Below, piece by piece: positions 52,759-60,865 of a stretch of 64,000 nt of DNA. Source of the DNA: DASUPK01 sp963795665. GTDB lineage: Bacteria; Actinomycetota; Thermoleophilia; Solirubrobacterales; 70-9. The first letter of the stretch is position 1; the number at the start of each line of letters is the position of its first letter. Both the position numbers and the translations under genes were made by a program. The stretch is from assembly GCA_963795665.1 (NCBI GenBank), contig CAWCIP010000003.1, positions 1-64,000 on the forward strand, read 5' to 3'. A model generated the notes under the pieces. The model saw only the letters and a program-made list of their open reading frames with translations, was not told where the DNA came from and ran no database searches.

Positions 52759-53508
52759 TTAGTGGGAATGCGCGCTCCCGCTCACGGTGAGCCACGACTG
52801 CCAGGTGATCCGGAGGATGACGCCCGTGATGACGATTGCGATGACCGGGTCGGCGAGTGGTATCCCGAGCCCGACGAGGCCGGCACTGAGCAACACCGCA
52901 AGGCTGACGAAGCCATCGGCTCGTGCGTGGTTGCCGTCCGCGATCAGGGCGGGGCTGTCGAGCCGACGACCTGCACCCAGCCGGATCTGGGCGGCGATCT
53001 CGTTGCCGGCAAACCCGACGGCCCCTGCAAGACCGAGCGCGAGCAGGTGTGTTGGGGCCTGGGGGTTGATGATCTTCTCGACCGCGATGACGCCGGCGAC
53101 GCATGCGCTGACGAAGATCGCCAGCACCACCGCAAGGCCGGCATAGCGCTCGGCCCTGGCCGAGCGAAGCGCGAAGGCCGCGCCGAGCGGGACGGCCGTC
53201 AGGGCATCGCCGAAGTTGTGGATCACGTCGGCGAGCAGGGCGACGCTGTGCGTTGCGACGTAGATGGCGACCTGGATCGCGGCGGTCGCCCCCAGGACCC
53301 CCAATGAGAGCCCAACGGCGCGGAGCCCGGCCCGCGAGCGTTTGATCGACTCGTCGACCAGTCCGTGCGAGTGGGAGTGGCTGTGGCGGTGCTCGCTTCT
53401 GTCATCAGCGGAGCGCGATCGGCGCGGATGTCGGAGATGCCGGTGCGGCCCGCGATGCGGGTGCACATGAACGTGGGTGCCGTGACGGTGCGCCAGGGCT
53501 TGAGCCAT
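52759..53508 (-). CDS. Cation diffusion facilitator (CzcD/ZitB-like metal transporter)
   Basis: From ATG 53508 the protein is 249 residues with about six TM segments. The metal-site motifs are HNFGDALTAVPLG (HxxxD in TM2) and NHARADGFVSLAV (HxxxD in TM5). The N-terminus is very His-rich (HRHGTHVHVHPHRGPHRH; HRHSHSHSHG), suiting zinc or cobalt binding. The protein ends after TM6, so the usual C-terminal cytoplasmic domain is largely missing. It exports divalent metal against protons. The start overlaps the end of corA by a few bases. Confidence 0.88.
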   Translation of the reverse strand: MAQALAHRHGTHVHVHPHRGPHRHLRHPRRSRSADDRSEHRHSHSHSHGLVDESIKRSRAGLRAVGLSLGVLGATAAIQVAIYVATHSVALLADVIHNFGDALTAVPLGAAFALRSARAERYAGLAVVLAIFVSACVAGVIAVEKIINPQAPTHLLALGLAGAVGFAGNEIAAQIRLGAGRRLDSPALIADGNHARADGFVSLAVLLSAGLVGLGIPLADPVIAIVITGVILRITWQSWLTVSGSAHSH

Positions 53509-53515
53509 CAGCTGC

Positions 53516-54517
53516 TCAGAGCCAGCCACGGCGGCGGAAGTAGACCACCATGCCGGCCAGCAGGACCACCATCACCCCGGCGATCTCCCAGAACGCGGGC
53601 GTGCTGCCCTGGCCGGGCACCCGGACGTTCATTCCCCAGATGCTCGCCAGCAGGGTGAGCGGCAGGACGATGACGCTGATCGAGGTGAGCACGCGCAGGA
53701 TGTCGTTGACCCGGTGCGAGATCACTGACTCGTTCGTGTCCTCGAGCGCCTCGACGACCTCCTTGTAGTTCTCGAGCATGTCCCAGATTCGCTCGTGGGC
53801 GTCGACGATGTCGTCGAAGTAGATCTCGAGGTCCATGTCCGGTGCGAGGTAGCGCTGCTTGACCTTCTCCAGGTCCCTGAGCACGGGGCGCTGCGGACGG
53901 ATCACCTTGCGGAAGTTGATGATCTCCTGCTTGACGTTGGAGATGTCGCGCACGATCTCCTCGGAGCGGCCCTCGAAGATCTCCCCCTCGAGGACGTCGA
54001 GCTTGTTGCCGATCTTGCGCAACATCGGGAAGCAGTAGTCGAAGCCGTCGTCGACCAGGCGGTAGAGCAGGTAGCCGGAGCCGCGCGAGAAGAGCTGCTC
54101 GCGGATCTCCTCCTTCTGGCGACAGCGCTCGAACAGGTACTCCACGGGCTGCAGCGGCTGGTTGGGAATCGTGATCAGGAAGCCGGGGCCCACGAACAGG
54201 TCGAGCTCCCCGGCACCGAGGCGGCGGGCAGACCGGTCGAAGATCGGGAACTGCAGGACGATGAACAGGTAGTCGTCGTAGACGTCGATCTTCGGCCGCT
54301 GGTTGCGGGAGAGGACGTCCTCGTAGTCCAGGGCGTGGAAGTCGAAGTTCTCCTCGAGCCAGGTCTGCTCGAGGGCGCCGGGCTCGTCGATCTTCACCCA
54401 GCGCAGCCCCTCGGCCGCGATCTCCTCGACCTTGGGCGCCTGCGGCTCAGGCGGAAGCGGCGCGACGAGCTCGCCGGCGCGGGTCCTGCGCAGTCTGGGG
54501 CGAGGGAGGTTCGGCAT
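53516..54517 (-). CDS. corA: CorA-family magnesium/cobalt transporter
   Basis: This is a 333-residue CorA. A large N-terminal cytoplasmic domain is followed by a long stalk helix (LEIYFDDIVDAHERIWDML). Two C-terminal TM helices carry the selectivity motif SIWGMNVRVPG between them, and a basic end YFRRRGWL completes the protein. It takes up Mg2+ as a pentamer. It is the first gene of the minus-strand run toward the CDF transporter, HIT, phosphomannomutase and MBL genes. Confidence 0.92.
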   Translation of the reverse strand: MPNLPRPRLRRTRAGELVAPLPPEPQAPKVEEIAAEGLRWVKIDEPGALEQTWLEENFDFHALDYEDVLSRNQRPKIDVYDDYLFIVLQFPIFDRSARRLGAGELDLFVGPGFLITIPNQPLQPVEYLFERCRQKEEIREQLFSRGSGYLLYRLVDDGFDYCFPMLRKIGNKLDVLEGEIFEGRSEEIVRDISNVKQEIINFRKVIRPQRPVLRDLEKVKQRYLAPDMDLEIYFDDIVDAHERIWDMLENYKEVVEALEDTNESVISHRVNDILRVLTSISVIVLPLTLLASIWGMNVRVPGQGSTPAFWEIAGVMVVLLAGMVVYFRRRGWL

Positions 54518-54613
54518 CCTCGGGACCTGTTGGGCTCGTCGTTTCCATGACCAATTCCATGTCCGCCAGCCACTTTACGACACGCCCGAGGCTCCGGGCG
54601 AACGCATACGCCC

Positions 54614-54642
54614 GAATTTGCGCGAACGGGCGTTGCTATATT
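54614..54642 (+). promoter_or_regulatory. Candidate promoter of the SAM-riboswitch/thrC transcript
   Basis: TATATT at 54637-54642 is a good -10 element in an AT-rich island within GC-rich DNA. GAATTT at 54614-54619 is a weak -35 at 17-bp spacing. A start site about 7 bp after the -10 would place the transcript start just before the riboswitch P1 helix. Confidence 0.45.
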
Positions 54643-54658
54643 GACCTGCACATAAGCA

Positions 54659-54773
54659 CCACATCAAGAGGGGTGGAGGGACTGGCCCGTAGAAACCCCG
54701 GCAACCCCCTCGGACCATGTCCGAGGAAGGTGCCAACTCCAGCAGGTGAAGTCAGAGAGCCTGGAAGATGTGG
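54659..54773 (+). ncRNA. SAM-I (S-box) riboswitch
   Basis: P1 is a perfect 7-bp helix, CCACATC (54659-54665) with GATGTGG (54767-54773). Inside are the conserved S-box blocks: GGTGGAGGGACTGGCCCG followed by GAAACC and CGGCAACC, a variable P3 stem (CCTCGGACC...TCCGAGG), and AAGGTGCCAACTCCAGCAGG. These match the SAM-I consensus, which binds S-adenosylmethionine and normally switches transcription off. It is followed by a terminator hairpin and a threonine-synthase-like gene rather than a classical met gene. Confidence 0.92.
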
Positions 54774-54790
54774 GAAGAGCGTTCGACAGG

Positions 54791-54825
54791 ACCTCCGCCC
54801 ACTTCGACCCGGCGGAGGTTTGTTC
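54791..54825 (+). terminator. Riboswitch-controlled terminator
   Basis: A 9-bp stem, ACCTCCGCC (54791-54799) / GGCGGAGGT (54811-54819), with an 11-nt loop is followed by TTGTTCG. It lies between the SAM riboswitch and the GAGGAG ribosome site of thrC. It is the natural expression platform of an OFF-switch. Confidence 0.7.
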
Positions 54826-54838
54826 GTAGAGGAGCCAG

Positions 54839-56071
54839 ATGGCAGTCGAATCGCTCAAATGCAAGGAATGCGGGGAGACGTATCCGCTCGACGCCCGTTA
54901 CGTCTGCGAACAGTGCTTCGGGCCGCTCGAGGTCGCCTATGACTTCTCGGACCTCGACCCCGGCGAGGCGCGCCGCAAGATCCAGGCCGGTTCGCGCGGC
55001 ATCTGGCGCTACTCGGACTTCCTGCCCTTCGATGGCCGGCCGGGCGATCCGCTGGAGCCGGGCCTGACGCCGCTGATCCGCGCGGATCGGCTCGCTGAGC
55101 GGCTTGGCCTGGGGGAGCTCTGGATCAAGAACGACGCCGCGAACCCGACCCACTCCTTCAAGGACCGCGTAGTCGCGGTCGCAGTGGCCAAGGCGAAGGA
55201 GCTCGGCTTCGAGACCGTCGCCTGCGCGTCGACCGGGAACCTCGCGAACGCAGTCGCCGCCCACTCGGCCGCCGCGGGCCTCGACTCCTACGTCTTCGTG
55301 CCGGCCGACCTCGAGGAGCAGAAGCTCCTGGCGACCGGCATCTACGGGACCAACCTGGTGGGCATTCGCGGCACCTACGACGACGTCAACCGCCTCTGTA
55401 CAGAGCTCAGCCAGACCCACCCCTGGGCATTCGTCAACGTCAACCTCCGCCCGTATTACTCCGAGGGCTCGAAGACGCTGGCCTTCGAGACGATCGAGCA
55501 GCTCGGCTGGGACCTGCCCGACCGGGTGGTCGCGCCGATCGCCTCGGGCTCCCTCTTCACCAAGCTCGCCAAAGGCATGGAGGACTGGCGGGAGCTTGGG
55601 CTGGTCGAGGGCGATCTGCCTGTCTTCTGCGGCGCCCAGGCCGAGGGCTGCTCGCCGGTGGCGACCGCGTTCGCGGAGGGCTGGGACGTCTGCAAGCCAC
55701 AGCGGCCCGACACGATCGCCAAGAGCCTCGCGATCGGCGATCCGGCCGACGGCCCGTATGCGCTCGAGCTGGCGCGGAGGAGCGGTGGGGAGATCGAGTC
55801 GGTCACCGACGACGAGATCCGCGCCGGGATTCGCCTGCTCGCCGAGACCACCGGGGTATTCACTGAGACCGCCGGGGGAGTGACGATCGGCGTCCTGGCC
55901 AAGCTCGCCGAGGCCGGACGGATCGGCTCCGACGAGCGGGTGGTCACCTACATCACCGGCGAGGGCCTCAAGACCCTCGATGCCGCGCGCGAGTCGTTCC
56001 GCATGCACGAGATCGAGCCCACGCTCGATGCATTCGAAGCGGAGTTCGAGGGCCTCGAGGTCTCCGCCTAA
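54839..56071 (+). CDS. thrC: Threonine synthase-like PLP enzyme (fold type II)
   Basis: This 410-residue protein has an N-terminal zinc ribbon (CKECGETY...CEQCFGPLEV). The fold-type-II PLP domain contains the PLP lysine in NPTHSFKDRVVAVA, the Asn/Ser loop CASTGNLANAVAA and GIRGTYDDVNRL. Length and motifs match ThrC, which converts O-phosphohomoserine to threonine. The control by a SAM riboswitch and a downstream ThiS/MoaD-like gene are unusual for ThrC. They raise the possibility of a sulfur-transfer reaction on O-phosphohomoserine. GAGGAG precedes the ATG. Confidence 0.88.
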   Translation: MAVESLKCKECGETYPLDARYVCEQCFGPLEVAYDFSDLDPGEARRKIQAGSRGIWRYSDFLPFDGRPGDPLEPGLTPLIRADRLAERLGLGELWIKNDAANPTHSFKDRVVAVAVAKAKELGFETVACASTGNLANAVAAHSAAAGLDSYVFVPADLEEQKLLATGIYGTNLVGIRGTYDDVNRLCTELSQTHPWAFVNVNLRPYYSEGSKTLAFETIEQLGWDLPDRVVAPIASGSLFTKLAKGMEDWRELGLVEGDLPVFCGAQAEGCSPVATAFAEGWDVCKPQRPDTIAKSLAIGDPADGPYALELARRSGGEIESVTDDEIRAGIRLLAETTGVFTETAGGVTIGVLAKLAEAGRIGSDERVVTYITGEGLKTLDAARESFRMHEIEPTLDAFEAEFEGLEVSA

Positions 56072-56115
56072 CGATGCGGTCGGGGCGAAGCGATGACTAA
56101 GATCTCGGCCCGACG

Positions 56116-56388
56116 ATGAGCATCACGGTGAAGATCCCCGCGCAGCTCCGCGCCGCCACGGGCGGCGAGGGCGAGCTCGAGGTCGAGGGCTCGACCGTGG
56201 GGGAGGCGCTGGACGCCGTCTTCGATCAGCACGACGGCCTCCGCGAGCGCATCACCCAGGACGGTGACCTGCGCCGGTTCGTCAACGTCTACGTCTCTGG
56301 CGAGGACATTCGCTTCCAGGACGGCCTCGATACGGCGGTCAACGAGGGCGACGAGGTCACGATTCTCCCCGCCGTCGCCGGCGGCTGA
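56116..56388 (+). CDS. ThiS/MoaD-family sulfur-carrier protein
   Basis: This is a 90-residue ubiquitin-like beta-grasp protein ending in the diagnostic PAVAGG. The C-terminal Gly-Gly is adenylated and converted to a thiocarboxylate in this family. Family features include STVGEALDAVFDQHDGLRER and NVYVSGEDIRFQDGLDT, the latter typical of the CysO/MoaD-like branch. It starts 44 bp after the ThrC-like gene, probably in the same SAM-controlled transcript. No MoeB/ThiF activator or Mec-type metalloprotease gene is in the window. Confidence 0.88.
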   Translation: MSITVKIPAQLRAATGGEGELEVEGSTVGEALDAVFDQHDGLRERITQDGDLRRFVNVYVSGEDIRFQDGLDTAVNEGDEVTILPAVAGG

Positions 56389-56432
56389 CGCCGCGGGATT
56401 CGCGAAGTACGCCTACGGGTAGGGAAGGGGCC

Positions 56433-56900
56433 GTGCGCAGGCTTCTCACAGTGCTGGCGCTGCTCGGCGCGATTGCGCTCGTCGCCGCGCCCGCTGACGC
56501 GAAGAAGCGCCACAGCCACAAGCCTTCGGGCGTGAAGGGCGTGGTGCTGAACAGCTCCTGTGCCGGCGCCTGCGTGGACCCGCCGCCGCCCGAGCCGGTC
56601 TACACCGGCGCCGTCACGATCACCGTCCAGCGGGCGAGCGACGGCCAGCAGGTGGCGAGCCAGGCGACCGGCGACGGCCACTTCCGGATCCGGCTCAAGC
56701 GGGGCCTCTACGACGTCAGCTCCGTGCCGCCCAACCCCGAGCCGCCGCCCTGTCAGCCGGGGATGATGTGCCCTCTGGCGGGTGCCCAGAGTGCCGCGAT
56801 CGTCGCGCCCTGCATGCAGGGTGAGACGACGCGCGTCCAGGTGCGCCGCCACCACTTCGCCCACCTCGAGCTGCACGTCAGCAACGTCTGCATCGTCTGA
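56433..56900 (+). CDS. Secreted carboxypeptidase-regulatory-like protein
   Basis: This is a 155-residue protein starting at GTG 56433, with AAGGGG upstream. The signal peptide is MRRLLTVLALLGAIALVAAP. The mature part contains VKGVVLNSSCAGACVDPPPP, then a short beta-sandwich (AVTITVQRASDGQQ, GHFRIRLKRGLYDV) like carboxypeptidase-regulatory/prealbumin-like domains. Several Cys (SCAGAC, PPCQPGMMC, APCMQG, NVCIV) suggest disulfides. The function is unknown. It is convergent with the oxidoreductase gene. Confidence 0.65.
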   Translation: MRRLLTVLALLGAIALVAAPADAKKRHSHKPSGVKGVVLNSSCAGACVDPPPPEPVYTGAVTITVQRASDGQQVASQATGDGHFRIRLKRGLYDVSSVPPNPEPPPCQPGMMCPLAGAQSAAIVAPCMQGETTRVQVRRHHFAHLELHVSNVCIV

Positions 56901-56938
56901 GCCAGGGGAGCACGGCGCGCTGTTCCATTCCTCGTCGC

Positions 56939-57979
56939 TCAGGGCACGAGCACGAGCTTCCCCTTGGCCGCCGTGCTCTCAAGCATCTCGTGAGCGCGAC
57001 GAGCCTCGGAGAACGGCAGGCGCTCGGCCACGACCGGGTGGATCTTGTCCTCGCGCAGCAGTTCGAGCAGCACCTGGAAGTCCTCGGCGAACCAGTCCTG
57101 GTGGGGGATCCGCAGGATCTGGACTCGGTATCCCGAGACCCGCCGGCGGGACGAGAGCGCGCCCCAGATCCAGGTGGCCGCCATCGCCGGCCACCACTCG
57201 AGCCAGGCTCGCCAGCTCTTCTTGCCCTGCACGAGGGTGTTGTAGGCGCCCATCGTCACAAGCCGCCCACCGGGATCACCCGTGATCTGATCGCCCTTCC
57301 GCAGCGCGCGGAAAGAGCGCAGCGCCACCTTGCCGCCGATCCCGTCGAGCACCACGTCGACACCTTCGCCGTCAGTCAGCTCCCGCACCCGAGCCAGAAA
57401 GTCCTCGTTGCGGTAGTCGATTGCCACCGCGCCGAGTCGCTCGACCGCCTCTTTGTCACGTGCCGAGCAGGTCCCGATCATGCGCAGTCCTGCCACGGCT
57501 CCCAGCTCGAGCGCCGCCGTGCCGACTCTGCCGGCCGCACCGTGAATCAGCACCCTCTCGCCGCTAGTGACCCTCGCCGTGCGGTGGAGCATCTGGTACG
57601 CCGTCATATACGGGAAGATCAGGCTGACCACCTCGGCCGGGTCAAGGTCTTCAGGCACCGCGACCGCGTACTTCTCCTCTACGCAGACCCGCTCGGCATC
57701 GGCCCCATACACGGTCAGCACGCCGACCCGGTCCCCCTCACGCAGCCTCTGGCAGCCAGGACCGAGTTGCTCGACGATGCCGACGAGCTCGTAGCCGGGG
57801 GTGAATGGCGGCTTGGGGCCGCCCATGTACGTGCCGGCGCGAATCTGCGCGTCAGTGAACGACACCCCGGCCGCCAGGACCCTGACGCGCACCTCACCCG
57901 GCCCTGGTCGGGGGGCGTCCTCCTCCACCACGTTCAAGACCTCGGGCCCCCCGTAGCGGTTGACGACGACACGCTTCAC
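56939..57979 (-). CDS. Zinc-type alcohol dehydrogenase / quinone oxidoreductase
   Basis: This 346-residue MDR-family protein has a GroES-like N-terminal domain (PRPGPGEVRVRVLAAGVSFTD, FTPGYELVGIVEQLG) and a Rossmann domain with the NADPH motif HGAAGRVGTAALELGAVAG. It lacks the Cys/His catalytic zinc ligands of classical ADH, so it is most like a quinone or enone oxidoreductase. The start at GTG 57979 is supported by AAGGAGG seven nt upstream. The open frame continues upstream across the tRNA but is not coding there. Confidence 0.88.
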   Translation of the reverse strand: MKRVVVNRYGGPEVLNVVEEDAPRPGPGEVRVRVLAAGVSFTDAQIRAGTYMGGPKPPFTPGYELVGIVEQLGPGCQRLREGDRVGVLTVYGADAERVCVEEKYAVAVPEDLDPAEVVSLIFPYMTAYQMLHRTARVTSGERVLIHGAAGRVGTAALELGAVAGLRMIGTCSARDKEAVERLGAVAIDYRNEDFLARVRELTDGEGVDVVLDGIGGKVALRSFRALRKGDQITGDPGGRLVTMGAYNTLVQGKKSWRAWLEWWPAMAATWIWGALSSRRRVSGYRVQILRIPHQDWFAEDFQVLLELLREDKIHPVVAERLPFSEARRAHEMLESTAAKGKLVLVP

Positions 57980-58094
57980 GGCCGAACCTCCTTGTTCAGG
58001 TGCCGTGAGCATCACACCGCAGGGCAAGAACTCGTCGGTGCTGAAGGCCGATTTCGGCTCCGCGTTGACCACGGATCTGAGATCAGCGGCGAAG

Positions 58095-58168
58095 CGCGCC
58101 CGACAGGATTCGAACCTGTGACCTTCCGCTCCGGAGGCGGACGCTCTATCCAGCTGAGCTACGGGCGC
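58095..58168 (-). tRNA. tRNA-Arg (anticodon CCG)
   Basis: Read on the minus strand there is a full cloverleaf. The 7-bp acceptor is GCGCCCG/CGGGCGC. The D arm is GCTC...GAGC. The anticodon stem TCCGC/GCGGA has loop CTCCGGA, giving anticodon CCG. The T arm is ACAGG-TTCGAAT-CCTGT, and the discriminator is G. No CCA is encoded. It reads CGG codons, which are frequent in this genome. Confidence 0.95.
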
Positions 58169-58239
58169 TCGGCGGCGAAGTGTAGGTCGCAACCGGGCGA
58201 GCATCACATGCCGCGCGGCGCCCCTAGGCTTGGCGCGTC

Positions 58240-59226
58240 ATGGATCTCTCCGTCGTCTTCCTCGGCACGGGCGGCTCCGTGCCCTCGGCGCGGAGGGCGA
58301 CCGCGTGCGTGTTGATCCGGGCGGGTGGCGCCCGGATCCTGGTCGACTGCGGCGAGGGGGCCCAGCGGCAGATGATCAACTCGACCGGGCTCGTCCAGGT
58401 CGACGACATCTACATCACCCACTTCCACGCCGATCACTACCTCGGCCTGCCCGGGCTGCTCAAGACCTATGACCTGATGGAGCGCCAGGCGCCGCTGCGG
58501 ATCGTCGGGCCGGCGGGCCTGCATGGCCTGTTCGAGGCGCTGCGGCAGGATCTTCGGAAAGCCTGCGCTACGAGGTCGAGCTGGTCGAGCTCGAGCCGGG
58601 GGAGGGGGTGGAGCACGACGGCTTCGAGATCAGCGCCTTCGAGGTCGAGCACCGGATGAAGGCGCTCGGCTACGCGTACGTCGAGCCCGAGCGCCCGGGC
58701 CGCTTCGACGTCGGCGCGGCTCGCGAAGCTCGGGATCGCCGACGACCGCGACTTCGGGCGCCTGCAGCGGGGCGAGACGGTCGCGGTGGACGGCTCGGAG
58801 GTGCGCCCGGACCAGGTCATGGGCGATCCGAGGCCCGGCCGCAAGGTGGTGATCACCGGCGACACCTCGCCATGCGAGATGACCCGGATCGCCGCACATG
58901 CCGCACAGCTCCTGGTCCACGACGGGACCTTCGCCGTCGAGGAGTCCGCCCGGGCGGCCGACACCGGTCATTCCACGGCGCGCGACGCCGCCCAGCTTGC
59001 GGCCGACGCTGAGGTCGGCATGCTGGCGATCGTCCACGTCTCCTCGCGCTACAACGTCTCGGCCGTGCTCGGTGAGGCGCGCGACGCGTTCCCGAACACG
59101 GTCGCCCCGCGAGACTTCGACCTCGTCGAGATCCCGTTCCCGGAGCGCGGGGACCCGGAGCTGATCCACGAGGGTGCGAAGCAGCGGCCCGAGCCCAGGG
59201 CCGAGGCAGCTCCCGCCGGCGACTGA
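58240..59226 (+). CDS. rnz: Ribonuclease Z (two frameshifts)
   Basis: This is an MBL-fold tRNA 3' processing endonuclease. It begins MDLSVVFLGTGGSVPSARR, with ILVDCGEGAQRQM and the metal motif YITHFHADHYLGLPGLL. The frame changes near 58555 to LRYEVELVELEPGEGVEHDGF and EVEHRMKALGYAYVE, and near 58725 to KLGIADDRDFGRLQRGE. It ends with VVITGDTSPCEM, LLVHDGTFAVEE and HVSSRYN. All RNase Z metal ligands are present across the three segments. The gene is adjacent to, and divergent from, a tRNA gene without encoded CCA, the usual RNase Z substrate. Confidence 0.88.
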
Positions 59227-59308
59227 ACGGAGAGATCGCCGCGCTTTGCGGGTTCACGCCCCATCGCGGTCTGGGGCCGCTGCTACGCTGGCGCCGCAAG
59301 CCCCTTTA

Positions 59309-59335
59309 ACCCGGTCCCGCGAGGCCAGGAAGGAG
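59309..59335 (+). promoter_or_regulatory. Candidate PyrR-binding RNA element overlapping the pyrR ribosome site
   Basis: CCGGTCCCGCGAGGCCAGG (59311-59329) resembles the conserved PyrR-binding loop TCC-x-G-x-GAGGC known from Bacillus and actinobacterial pyr leaders. It is flanked by bases able to pair (CC-GGT / GCCAGG). It runs directly into AGGAAGGAG, the ribosome site of pyrR. UMP-loaded PyrR binding here would block translation initiation, as proposed for mycobacterial pyr operons. Confidence 0.6.
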
Positions 59336-59339
59336 CAGC

Positions 59340-59909
59340 ATGAGCGACGAGAAGGTCGTGCTCGATCACGACGATCTGCGGCGGACGCTGGTCCGTATCG
59401 CCCACGAGATCGTCGAGAAGAATGAGGACTCGGACCGGCTGGCGCTGGTCGGCATCCACACGCGCGGCGCGGTCATCTGCCGCCGCCTGCACGCCCTGGT
59501 CGGCGAGCTCTCCGGCGCAGAGGTCCCGCTCGGCGACCTCGACATCTCCTTCTATCGCGACGACATCGAGCGCCGCGAGCCGCGCGACGCGCCGATCGTC
59601 CACGACTCCCATCTCGACTTCGACCTGGCCGGCCGCACGATCGTCCTGGTGGACGACGTCCTCTACACGGGTCGCACGGTGCGCGCCGCGATCGACGCCC
59701 TCTTCGACTACGGCCGCCCGGCCCGGGTCCAACTGGCGGTGCTCGCGGACCGCGGCCATCGCGAGCTGCCGATTCGCCCCGACTACGTCGGCAAGAACCT
59801 GCCGACCGCCCCCGGCGAGCGGGTGAACGTCCGGCTCGAGGAGACCGATGGCACGGACGAGGTCGCGATCACCCCAGCGGAGGCAGCGGTTACGAAGGAG
59901 GACGGATGA
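59340..59909 (+). CDS. pyrR: Bifunctional pyr operon regulator / uracil phosphoribosyltransferase PyrR
   Basis: This 189-residue type I PRTase-fold protein carries the PRPP-binding signature TIVLVDDVLYTGRTVRAA. It also has the PyrR-specific ALVGIHTRGAVICRRL and DISFYRDDIERREP. It binds the pyr leader RNA in response to UMP/PRPP and has weak uracil phosphoribosyltransferase activity. It is the first gene of the operon, with 4-bp overlap into pyrB. The C-terminus is extended by about 10 residues. Confidence 0.96.
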   Translation: MSDEKVVLDHDDLRRTLVRIAHEIVEKNEDSDRLALVGIHTRGAVICRRLHALVGELSGAEVPLGDLDISFYRDDIERREPRDAPIVHDSHLDFDLAGRTIVLVDDVLYTGRTVRAAIDALFDYGRPARVQLAVLADRGHRELPIRPDYVGKNLPTAPGERVNVRLEETDGTDEVAITPAEAAVTKEDG

Positions 59910-60865
59910 AGCACCTGCTCGGAGTGGACCAGCTCTCGCGGGAGGAGATGGATCGCATCCTCGAGCGCGCCGCGAGCTTCGCTGAGGTCGGCCGGCGCGA
60001 CATCAAGAAGGTGCCGACCCTGCGAGGCCGCACCATCGTCAACCTCTTCTACGAGGCCAGCACCAGGACACTGTCCTCCTTCGAGCTCGCGGCAAAGCGC
60101 CTCTCGGCCGACGTGGTGAGCGTCAAATCGGCGGGCTCTTCCGTCGACAAGGGCGAGTCCCTGAAGGACACGGTCGCGACGCTGTCGGCGTACGACCCGG
60201 CGGCGATCGTGATCCGCTCCCCGCATGCCGGCGCCGCGGATCTGGTGGCCCGCTGGACCGAGGCCTCGGTGATCAACGCCGGCGACGGCAAGCACGAGCA
60301 CCCGACGCAGGCCCTCCTCGACGTCTTCACGCTGCGCCAGCACCTGGATTCCCTCGAGGGGGCGAACATCTGGATCGTCGGCGACGTCCTTCACAGCCGG
60401 GTCGCCCGCTCCTGCCTGCTCGCCTTCCAGAAGATGGGCGCGAAGGTGACGGTCTGCGGGCCGCCGACGCTGATCCCTCGCGGGATCGAGGCGCTCGATT
60501 GCTCGGTCTCCTACGACCTCGATGCCCTCGGCGAGGCGGACGTGGTCTACGCCCTCCGCATGCAGCGGGAGCGGATGAGTGAGAGCTTCGTCCCCTCGCT
60601 CCGCGAGTACGCCGCGTGCTACCAGATCGATTCGCGTCGCCTCGGACCGCGGCAGCTGCTCATGCATCCGGGGCCGGTCAACCGCGGCGTCGAGCTCGCG
60701 CCCGAGGTGATCGACTCGCCCCAGTCGCTGATCACCGCCCAGGTGGAGAGCGGCCTGGTCGTCAGGATGGCGATCCTCTACGAGTTGCTGGCTGGCACCG
60801 ACCGCGCGCGGCCCGAGCGCGGTCCGGCGCCGGCCGACACGCCGACGATCGGGCAGCCGGCATGA
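59906..60865 (+). CDS. pyrB: Aspartate carbamoyltransferase, catalytic chain
   Basis: This is a 319-residue ATCase catalytic subunit. The carbamoyl-phosphate motif is YEASTRTLSSFELA, the 80s loop KSAGSSVDKGESLKDT, then HPTQALLDVFTL and MHPGPVNRGVEL. It condenses carbamoyl phosphate and aspartate. No pyrI regulatory subunit is adjacent, as in other operons of this pyrR-pyrB-pyrC type, where ATCase associates with dihydroorotase. The start ATG overlaps pyrR, and the stop overlaps pyrC (ATGA). Confidence 0.96.
   Translation: MKHLLGVDQLSREEMDRILERAASFAEVGRRDIKKVPTLRGRTIVNLFYEASTRTLSSFELAAKRLSADVVSVKSAGSSVDKGESLKDTVATLSAYDPAAIVIRSPHAGAADLVARWTEASVINAGDGKHEHPTQALLDVFTLRQHLDSLEGANIWIVGDVLHSRVARSCLLAFQKMGAKVTVCGPPTLIPRGIEALDCSVSYDLDALGEADVVYALRMQRERMSESFVPSLREYAACYQIDSRRLGPRQLLMHPGPVNRGVELAPEVIDSPQSLITAQVESGLVVRMAILYELLAGTDRARPERGPAPADTPTIGQPA

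Noticed and set aside
51919..53307. 462-codon plus-strand frame opposite phosphomannomutase, HIT and CDF genes
   Set aside because: It crosses three real minus-strand genes and their boundaries; it is a shadow.
54791..54819. Hairpin before thrC as a simple ribosome-site sequestering stem
   Set aside because: The real ribosome site GAGGAG lies downstream at 54830; the hairpin position and following TTGTT better fit a terminator.
57980..58207. N-terminal extension of the oxidoreductase across the tRNA gene
   Set aside because: The frame is open but runs through tRNA-Arg; a strong Shine-Dalgarno supports GTG 57979.
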